Shown here: piece by piece, positions 43,556-49,074 of the stretch | Numbering within the stretch: position 1 is the stretch's first letter | How the letters are laid out: each line of letters starts with the position of its first letter | Program-made: the position numbers and the translations under genes | NCBI GenBank assembly: GCA_021782995.1 | Contig: JAJXUI010000021.1 | Coordinates: 1 to 49,074, forward strand | Length of the DNA: 49,074 bases | Source of the DNA: Pseudomonadota bacterium | Lineage (GTDB): Bacteria; Pseudomonadota; Gammaproteobacteria; Burkholderiales; Gallionellaceae | Reading direction: 5' to 3' | The notes under the pieces: model-generated | The model's input: the letters and a program-made list of their open reading frames with translations, nothing else | Databases searched by the model: none | What the model was told of the DNA's origin: nothing

Positions 43556-44815
43556 ATGGCAAAGAAGAACGCGTTTTATGCACAGTCCGGTGGCGTAACT
43601 GCAGTAATCAATGCTTCCGCCTGTGGTGTGATTGAAACAGCACGCAAGCACAAGGACAAGATCGGCAAACTCTATGCCGGCCGCAACGGCATCATCGGCG
43701 CACTCACCGAAGACCTCATCGATACCAGCAAGGAATCAGCCACTGCCATCGCAGCATTGCGCCACACCCCTTCCGGTGCATTTGGTTCCTGCCGCTTCAA
43801 GCTGAAAAGCCTGATAGACAACAAGGCCCAGTACGAGCGCCTGATCGAAGTCTTCAAGGCTCACAATATCGGATACTTTTTCTACAATGGCGGAGGCGAT
43901 TCCGCCGATACCTGCCTCAAGGTTTCGCAGCTGGCCGACCAGATGGGTTATCCCATCCAGGCCATCCATGTACCCAAGACGGTGGACAATGACCTGCCCA
44001 TCACCGACTGCTGCCCCGGCTTCGGTTCCGTAGCCAAATATATTGCCGTTTCCACCCGCGAAGCCAGCTTCGATGTAGCCTCGATGTGCAAGACATCCAC
44101 CAAAGTGTTCGTGGTGGAAGTGATGGGTCGCCATGCAGGCTGGATTGCTGCTGCTGGTGGTCTTGCTTCCGATGCGAAGACAGAAATCCCCATCGTGATC
44201 CTGTTCCCGGAGATTCCATTCAACCAGAAAACCTTCCTTGCCAAGGTCGATGCGATGGTCAAGAAACACGGCTATTGCACCGTGGTGGTTTCCGAAGGCG
44301 TACAGGGTGAAGATGGCAAATTCCTCGCCGATCAGGGCCTGAAGGATGCGTTTGGCCACTCGCAACTGGGTGGTGCTGCACCTGTAGTGGCCGGCATGAT
44401 CAAGGCCGAGCTGGGCCACAAATACCACTGGGCTGTGGCTGACTACCTGCAACGTGCTGCACGGCACATCGCCTCCAAGACCGACGTGGACCAGGCTTAT
44501 GCACTGGGCAAGTCTGCCGTGGAGCTGGCAATCAAGGGTAACAACTCCGTGATGCCAACCATCGTGCGCGTTTCCGACAAGCCATATAAATGGAAACTGG
44601 GTGTAGCGGAACTGAAAAACGTGGCCAATGTCGAGAAGATGATGCCACGCGACTTCATCAGCAAGGATGGCTATGACATCACCGAAAAATGCCGCAAGTA
44701 CCTTACCCCGCTGATCAAGGGTGAAGACTATCCACCTTACAAGGATGGCCTGCCCCAGTATGTGCGCATGAAAAATGTAGCCGTGCCTAAAAAACTTTCA
44801 GCATTCAAGATCTGA
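43556..44815 (+). CDS. pfp: pyrophosphate-dependent 6-phosphofructokinase
   Basis: This enzyme phosphorylates fructose 6-phosphate using PPi and can run in reverse. The 419-residue product has the PFK fold: YAQSGGVTAVINAS near residues 8-21, YNGGGDSADT with an aspartate at residue 115 in the place that blocks ATP binding, and PKTVDNDLP near 140-148, with lysine 141 in the position that is Gly in the E. coli ATP enzyme. Both residues are hallmarks of PPi use. MGRHAGWIA near 191-199 binds the sugar phosphate. The start at 43556 is set by homology; an ATG 22 codons earlier adds unrelated residues. The next gene on the strand is the H+-pyrophosphatase, so two PPi-handling enzymes stand together. 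Confidence 0.94.
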   Translation: MAKKNAFYAQSGGVTAVINASACGVIETARKHKDKIGKLYAGRNGIIGALTEDLIDTSKESATAIAALRHTPSGAFGSCRFKLKSLIDNKAQYERLIEVFKAHNIGYFFYNGGGDSADTCLKVSQLADQMGYPIQAIHVPKTVDNDLPITDCCPGFGSVAKYIAVSTREASFDVASMCKTSTKVFVVEVMGRHAGWIAAAGGLASDAKTEIPIVILFPEIPFNQKTFLAKVDAMVKKHGYCTVVVSEGVQGEDGKFLADQGLKDAFGHSQLGGAAPVVAGMIKAELGHKYHWAVADYLQRAARHIASKTDVDQAYALGKSAVELAIKGNNSVMPTIVRVSDKPYKWKLGVAELKNVANVEKMMPRDFISKDGYDITEKCRKYLTPLIKGEDYPPYKDGLPQYVRMKNVAVPKKLSAFKI

Positions 44816-44821
44816 CACGCA

Positions 44822-44904
44822 GGGCCTCCTCTGCAAGGCATGTACCTGAATGTGCCTTGCGGAGGTGACCTTGCGCACCTCGGGACTGGGCACAGCTTCT
44901 GCCC
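44822..44904 (+). promoter_or_regulatory. structured leader upstream of hppA with alternative hairpins
   Basis: Hairpin A pairs CCTCC-tct-GCAAGGCA (44825-44840) with TGCCTTGC-GGAGG (44853-44865), 13 pairs and a three-base bulge. Hairpin B pairs GAGGTG (44862-44867) with CACCTC (44876-44881) and so competes with A for the same GGAG bases. A third stem GGGC / GCCC lies at 44888-44904. There is no T-run. I could not match it to a known riboswitch class. It may be an RNA switch or only a stabilised transcript end of the upstream gene. Confidence 0.5.
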
Positions 44905-44945
44905 TGTTGATAATATTGCACACAACTTGAAATGGGGAGGAAATG

Positions 44946-46985
44946 ATGTCAGCAGGACTCTGGTTCACCCTGATTTGCGCAGCACTTTCGTTACTGTATG
45001 GCGCCATTGCGACTCAATGGCTGATAGGCAAACCCAGCGGCAATGAGCGCATGCGGCAGATAGCCTCGGCAATACAGGAAGGCGCCGGTGCTTATCTCAA
45101 CCGGCAGTACACCACGATTGGTATCGTTGGCCTGATATTGCTCGCCATCATTTTCTTTTCTCCGCTGGGCTGGAAATCCGCAATAGGATTTGCCGTGGGT
45201 GCCCTCCTTTCCGGACTTGCAGGATATGTCGGCATGAATGTGTCTGTACGTGCCAATGTACGAACCGCAGAAGCAGCGCATGGCGGCCTGAATAATGCGC
45301 TGAATGTCGCTTTCAAGGGGGGGGCGATCACCGGACTGCTGGTGGTAGGTCTGGCACTGCTTGGGGTGGCGGGTTATTACGCCGTGCTGACAGCGGGCAT
45401 GGGCATCAGTGATGCTGATGCGATCCATGCCCTTGTTGCACTTGGTTTTGGCGGTTCGCTGATTTCCATCTTCGCCCGTCTTGGCGGCGGCATCTTCACC
45501 AAAGGAGCGGATGTTGGTGCCGATCTGGTGGGTAAAGTCGAAAACGACATCCCCGAAGATGATCCGCGCAACCCTGCGGTGATTGCCGATAACGTGGGTG
45601 ACAACGTAGGTGATTGTGCAGGCATGGCTGCAGACCTGTTCGAGACTTATGCTGTAACCCTGGTCGCCACAATGCTGCTTGGTGGCCTGCTGTTCAATGG
45701 CGCATCGGCAAGTGCAGTGATGTATCCGCTGGTGCTGGGCGGCTTCTCCATCCTTGCTTCCATCGCCGGCACCTTCTTTGTCAAAGCCTCACCAGGTGGC
45801 AAGATCATGAATGCGCTGTACCGTGGCTTGCTGGTTGCAGCCATCCTGGCAGCAATAGGTTTCTACTTCATTACCACACGCGTGCTGGGTGACGGCCTGA
45901 TGATGGGCGCAAGCACGATCAGCAGCATGAGTGTGTATTATGCATCACTGATCGGCCTGGCCCTGACTGCGGCAATGGTATGGATCACCGAATACTACAC
46001 CGCAACCGAGTATGGGCCGGTTCGCCATATCGCACAGGCCTCCACCACCGGCCACGGCACCAATGTGATTGCCGGCCTCGGCGTATCGATGAAGGCGACA
46101 GCCCTGCCGGTGCTGGCTGTCTGCCTGTCGATCTGGGGTGCATACCATCTGGCCGGACTGTATGGCATCGCGATTGCCGCAACCTCGATGCTGTCGATGA
46201 CCGGCATCATCGTGGCAATCGATGCCTATGGCCCGATCACCGACAACGCAGGTGGCATTGCAGAGATGTCCGAGCTGCCGGAAGAAATCCGCAACATCAC
46301 CGACTCGCTGGATGCGGTGGGAAACACCACCAAGGCCGTCACCAAGGGTTACGCCATTGGCTCTGCAGGCCTTGCTGCGCTGGTGCTGTTCGCTGATTAC
46401 ACCCACGCGCTTGCCGCACACAAGAGCGGGCTGACGTTTGATCTTTCCAACCACATGGTAATCATTGGCCTGTTCATCGGCGGCATGGTGCCCTACCTGT
46501 TTGCTGCAATGAGCATGGAAGCCGTAGGTCGTGCCGCAGGTTCCATCGTGGTGGAGGTACGCCGCCAGTTCAAGGAGATCAAGGGCATCATGGATGGCGC
46601 AGCCAAACCGGAATACGGCACTTGCGTGGACATGCTGACCAAGGCCGCGATCAAGGAAATGATCGTGCCATCACTGCTGCCGGTGATCGTGCCGGTGGTG
46701 GTTGGCCTCACTCTCGGCGCACAGGCGCTGGGCGGCGTGCTGATTGGCACCATCATCACCGGACTGTTTGTGGCGATTTCGATGACGACTGGTGGCGGCG
46801 CCTGGGACAATGCAAAGAAATACATCGAACAGGGCAATTTCGGCGGCAAGGGCTCGGATGCACACAAGGCTGCTGTTACCGGTGACACCGTGGGTGACCC
46901 CTACAAGGATACCGCTGGCCCAGCGGTGAATCCGCTGATCAAGATCATCAATATCGTGGCGCTGATGATCGTACCTTTGCTGTAA
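44946..46985 (+). CDS. hppA: membrane-bound H+-translocating pyrophosphatase, K+-independent
   Basis: HppA splits cytoplasmic PPi and pumps protons across the inner membrane. The 679-residue product has about 16 membrane segments and the PPi-binding core [15 protein letters not shown] followed by [22 protein letters not shown] near residues 205-235, and the late [14 protein letters not shown] and [21 protein letters not shown] segments. GNTTKA places a lysine at residue 463; K+-dependent enzymes have Ala there, so this is the K+-independent type. GGGGAGG at 44934-44940 fits the ATG at 44946 (five-base gap) better than the ATG at 44943. It follows pfp and a structured leader, and soluble pyrophosphatase lies 1.3 kb downstream. 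Confidence 0.97.
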   Translation: MSAGLWFTLICAALSLLYGAIATQWLIGKPSGNERMRQIASAIQEGAGAYLNRQYTTIGIVGLILLAIIFFSPLGWKSAIGFAVGALLSGLAGYVGMNVSVRANVRTAEAAHGGLNNALNVAFKGGAITGLLVVGLALLGVAGYYAVLTAGMGISDADAIHALVALGFGGSLISIFARLGGGIFTKGADVGADLVGKVENDIPEDDPRNPAVIADNVGDNVGDCAGMAADLFETYAVTLVATMLLGGLLFNGASASAVMYPLVLGGFSILASIAGTFFVKASPGGKIMNALYRGLLVAAILAAIGFYFITTRVLGDGLMMGASTISSMSVYYASLIGLALTAAMVWITEYYTATEYGPVRHIAQASTTGHGTNVIAGLGVSMKATALPVLAVCLSIWGAYHLAGLYGIAIAATSMLSMTGIIVAIDAYGPITDNAGGIAEMSELPEEIRNITDSLDAVGNTTKAVTKGYAIGSAGLAALVLFADYTHALAAHKSGLTFDLSNHMVIIGLFIGGMVPYLFAAMSMEAVGRAAGSIVVEVRRQFKEIKGIMDGAAKPEYGTCVDMLTKAAIKEMIVPSLLPVIVPVVVGLTLGAQALGGVLIGTIITGLFVAISMTTGGGAWDNAKKYIEQGNFGGKGSDAHKAAVTGDTVGDPYKDTAGPAVNPLIKIINIVALMIVPLL

Positions 46986-47009
46986 TGCTCACCACCACAA
47001 CGCCATACC

Positions 47010-47034
47010 AAGGGGGCTAGGCAGCCCCCTTTTT
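47010..47034 (+). terminator. rho-independent terminator of hppA
   Basis: AAGGGGGCT / AGCCCCCTT, a perfect nine-pair stem with an AGGC loop, followed by TTT; 24 bases after the stop. Confidence 0.92.
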
Positions 47035-47062
47035 ATTCAACCCCGACAGACAGGAGGCAAAC

Positions 47063-47404
47063 ATGGACAAGGAGCTGGCCCACAACCTGAGCATTAAATC
47101 CTGCAATGTTTATGCGGCTGGGGCACACGCCATGCCACAGCCAGAAATAGAAAAACTGCTGACCGGGCTGCAGCATTGGCAGCAACAGGACAGGGAAATC
47201 TGCAAAACCATTCATTTCGCGAATTATTACGAAACGATGGCCTTCGTCAACGCTACAGCCTGGATATCGCATCGTGAAGATCATCATCCCGAACTGGAAG
47301 TCGGCTACAAGCAGTGCCGCATCCGCTATTCCACCCACTCGGTCGGCGGCCTGTCGGAAAACGATTTTATCTGCGCTGCAAAAATCGATTGCCTGCTTGG
47401 CTAG
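47063..47404 (+). CDS. phhB: pterin-4a-carbinolamine dehydratase
   Basis: PhhB (PCD) recycles the pterin cofactor of aromatic amino acid hydroxylases. The 113-residue product has the active-site signature HREDHHPELEVGYKQCRIRY near residues 71-90, then THSVGGLSENDFICAAKID, so the His-His pair and the late Asp are intact. No hydroxylase gene (phhA) is nearby. In bacteria that lack phenylalanine hydroxylase, PCD-like proteins have been linked to molybdopterin or other pterins, so its partner is open. AGGAGG lies seven bases before the ATG. It stands between two terminators and is probably monocistronic. Confidence 0.93.
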   Translation: MDKELAHNLSIKSCNVYAAGAHAMPQPEIEKLLTGLQHWQQQDREICKTIHFANYYETMAFVNATAWISHREDHHPELEVGYKQCRIRYSTHSVGGLSENDFICAAKIDCLLG

Positions 47405-47554
47405 AAAGCAAGGCGGATAAAGCCCGCTCCATGCTGGAAGTCATGCAATGCTATTGACCGGCAAAAAAGTTTCAGCGAGCATAGCGCACCTCTGAACCTT
47501 TGCAGCACTACTCTTCAATCACCTTTCAATTCAATCACCCTTCAAGGAATCATT

Positions 47555-48109
47555 ATGAAAAAAAATTTACTGGCAATTCTGCTGATGTCGATTATCCCTG
47601 CACTGGCCCAAGCCGGCCTGATGGACGACCTGAACAAGTCAGGCGGAGATATGGGTGCAAAGCTTGCAGATCAGGCCAAAAGCAAAGCCAAGGCTGCCGG
47701 TAATAGCAAAATCGCCGCACAGGTCAACAAAAAGCTGCTTGCCGAGGCCCGCAAGAACCAGTGCTCCTTCAAGAGCGGTACAGACGAACTGGAAAAGGGC
47801 TGTGACGGAAAATCCAAGAAACTGGCGCAGGTCATCATCGATGTGAAGAAGACCTTGCAATCGCAAGGCCAGAGCGGGTTCAAGTTCATCGTGTCAGGTC
47901 ATACCGATTCCACCGGCAATGCCGCCAAGAACAAGGAACTGTCGCAGCGCCGCGCCCAGGTGATGGTGAAGGAGCTGATCGCCAAAGGTGTGAATGCTGA
48001 CGATATCGAAGCCATCGGCATGGGCTCCGAAAAAATGCTGGTCAAGCCTGACAATACCCCTGCAAAGCAGGCAAAAAACCGCCGCTACGAAGTACAGGTT
48101 CGCTTCTAA
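47555..48109 (+). CDS. OmpA-family peptidoglycan-associated periplasmic protein
   Basis: A 184-residue exported protein. A signal peptide (residues 1-20, ending AQA) leads to an Ala/Lys-rich helical stretch (about 25-65) and an OmpA-like domain at 68-184. The peptidoglycan-binding motif is visible: VSGHTDSTGNAAKNKELSQRRAQVMVKEL in parts near 112-140, and late NRRYEVQVRF with the conserved Arg pair. There is no beta-barrel and no lipobox, so it should be soluble in the periplasm and bind the cell wall. AAGGA lies seven bases before the ATG. Two TTCAATCACC copies precede it (47515 and 47531 approximately). Confidence 0.9.
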   Translation: MKKNLLAILLMSIIPALAQAGLMDDLNKSGGDMGAKLADQAKSKAKAAGNSKIAAQVNKKLLAEARKNQCSFKSGTDELEKGCDGKSKKLAQVIIDVKKTLQSQGQSGFKFIVSGHTDSTGNAAKNKELSQRRAQVMVKELIAKGVNADDIEAIGMGSEKMLVKPDNTPAKQAKNRRYEVQVRF

Positions 48110-48126
48110 CCCATTCTTGCGAAAGC

Positions 48127-48164
48127 AAAAGCGGTACAGCCAGACCAGACTGTACCGCTTTTTT
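48127..48164 (+). terminator. rho-independent terminator of the OmpA-family gene
   Basis: AAAAGCGGTACAG pairs with CTGTACCGCTTTT (13 pairs) across a ten-base loop, followed by TT; 17 bases after the stop. Confidence 0.93.
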
Positions 48165-48281
48165 ATTGCCACAAGCAGCCCGATTCCTGGCATACCATTC
48201 CCTTCCGGCACTTCCTCACGTTCATTTCACCTTATGGGCTAATGATATAATTGCTTTTTTACTGCAATCCAAGGATTTGAC

Positions 48282-48830
48282 ATGAGCTTGAACAATGTAC
48301 CCTCCGGCAAAAGCCTCCCTGACGATTTCAATGTCATCATCGAAATTCCGATGCATGGCGAACCGGTGAAATACGAAGTGGACAAGGATTCCGGAGCAAT
48401 TTTTGTCGACCGTTTCATGAACACGGCGATGCACTATCCTTGCAATTATGGTTACATTCCTCACACCCTGTGTGGCGATGGCGACCCTGCCGATGTACTG
48501 GTGGTCACCCCTATCCCGCTGCAGACCGGCGTTGTCGTGCGCTGCCGTCCGCTGGGCGTGCTGAAAATGACGGATGAAGGCGGTCAGGATGCAAAGCTGC
48601 TCGCGGTGCCGGTAGACAAACTGTGCTCACTGTACCGTGAAATAAAAAGCCACGAAGACCTGCCAGCAATCACCATCAAGCAGATCCAGCACTTCTTTGA
48701 ACACTACAAGGACCTGGAAGCCGGCAAATGGGTCAAGGTAGACGGCTGGTTTGGCGTGGAAGAGGCACGCAAGGAAATCATGGATTCCGTGAAAAACTAC
48801 CAGGACGCAAAAGTCAAACCTGCTTTCTAA
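48282..48830 (+). CDS. ppa: inorganic pyrophosphatase, soluble family I
   Basis: Ppa hydrolyses PPi to phosphate in the cytosol and keeps biosynthetic reactions running forward. The 182-residue product has the family I signature DGDPADVLV near residues 65-73, together with [19 protein letters not shown] near 20-38 and [12 protein letters not shown] near 52-63. All metal-binding Asp and Glu residues are visible. A TATAAT at 48246-48251 lies 31 bases upstream, with no clear -35. It contrasts with the PPi-using phosphofructokinase and PPi-driven proton pump upstream, with which it competes for the same substrate. folD follows after 24 bases. Confidence 0.97.
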   Translation: MSLNNVPSGKSLPDDFNVIIEIPMHGEPVKYEVDKDSGAIFVDRFMNTAMHYPCNYGYIPHTLCGDGDPADVLVVTPIPLQTGVVVRCRPLGVLKMTDEGGQDAKLLAVPVDKLCSLYREIKSHEDLPAITIKQIQHFFEHYKDLEAGKWVKVDGWFGVEEARKEIMDSVKNYQDAKVKPAF

Positions 48831-48854
48831 GCCAACTCGCAAAAAGGAGGTCAT

Positions 48855-49074
48855 ATGACTGCTCGCATCATCGACGGCAAGACCATTGCACAGGAGGTTC
48901 GCGCAGAATGGAAAGCGCGTGCAGACAAACTCAAAGCACGCGGCATCACACCGGGACTGGCCGTGATCATTGTGGGTGAAAACCCGGCCTCCAAAGTATA
49001 TGTGGCAAACAAGTTAAAAGCCTGTGCCGAGCTGTGGCTGCACTCCGAGCATATCTAATTGCCTGCCTATACAA
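48855..49074 (+). pseudogene. folD: folD N-terminal part, interrupted by an in-frame stop near the window edge
   Basis: FolD makes methenyl- and formyl-tetrahydrofolate. The sequence begins with a perfect AAGGAGGT ribosome site and the normal N-terminus: MTARIIDGKTIAQEV, then PGLAVIIVGENPASKVYV near residues 33-50 and NKLKAC near 52-57. The usual Cys-x3-Gly turn has Trp at residue 61 (TGG where GGG is expected). Codon 68 is TAA (49056-49058), after which the same frame goes on with the family-like Leu-Pro-Ala before the window ends. Both changes can be explained by G-to-T substitutions. It could be a true nonsense mutation, but errors at the end of an assembled contig are as likely, since FolD is normally important for growth. 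Confidence 0.75.

Noticed and set aside
44822..44904. Known riboswitch class (fluoride, c-di-GMP, SAH, guanidine) before hppA
   Set aside because: None of the conserved loop sequences that I know for these classes can be found.

Overview
This 49 kb window is an ordinary chromosomal stretch of a Gram-negative bacterium, most likely a betaproteobacterium near the Nitrosomonadales (Gallionellaceae, Methylophilaceae or relatives). The inference rests on the tight exbB-exbD-lpxK-trm112-kdsB block followed by adk, on OxyR next to a rubrerythrin / Fe-S oxidoreductase / DUF3501 set, on a PPi-dependent phosphofructokinase beside a K+-independent H+-pyrophosphatase, and on a GC content that looks a little above 50 percent by eye. 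Genus cannot be fixed from the sequence alone. I see no tRNA, rRNA, CRISPR array, transposase or integrase.

Layout. 1-9.9 kb (mostly minus strand): a sensor histidine kinase cut by the window edge and its co-transcribed periplasmic binding protein, a thioesterase and an acetyltransferase, an alpha/beta hydrolase overlapping an M14-type carboxypeptidase, a broken phosphoesterase behind a TonB-dependent receptor, and two unrecognised conserved proteins. 9.9-16.3 kb: dsbB, a TSUP permease, a Cache-type chemoreceptor with a near-consensus sigma-28 promoter, a CHASE/PAS histidine kinase and a hemolysin III family protein. 16.3-21.9 kb: mutL, an unrecognised membrane protein, miaA, an M29-like metalloprotein and a tiny exported Lys-rich protein. 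21.9-26.5 kb: a methyltransferase, oxyR, rubrerythrin, a two-cluster Fe-S oxidoreductase and DUF3501, which look like a peroxide/redox module.

26.5-27.6 kb has no genes. It holds a 592-base imperfect palindrome built of nested hairpins, bracketed by a 16-base direct repeat. 27.6-33.1 kb (minus strand): an HDOD protein, an ArnD-like deacetylase, a PAP2 phosphatase, an ArnT-like glycosyltransferase (a partial lipid A or polyprenyl-sugar modification set) and xseA. 33.2-37.7 kb: a 72-residue protein, a gene-free gap with three consensus DnaA boxes within 35 bases, then exbB-exbD-lpxK-trm112-kdsB and adk; kdsB carries an in-frame palindromic insertion. 37.8-43.3 kb: a GlcG/HbpS family protein, a cNMP-binding/EAL protein, GC-rich recQ, an ODP-like di-iron protein and DUF3025.

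43.5-49.1 kb is a pyrophosphate-energy region: PPi-phosphofructokinase, then a structured leader and the proton-pumping pyrophosphatase, a pterin dehydratase, an OmpA-family protein, soluble pyrophosphatase and the start of folD, which is interrupted by an in-frame stop close to the window end. The observations most worth checking are the palindromic element, the DnaA-box cluster, the kdsB insertion, the hppA leader and the Arn-like cassette.
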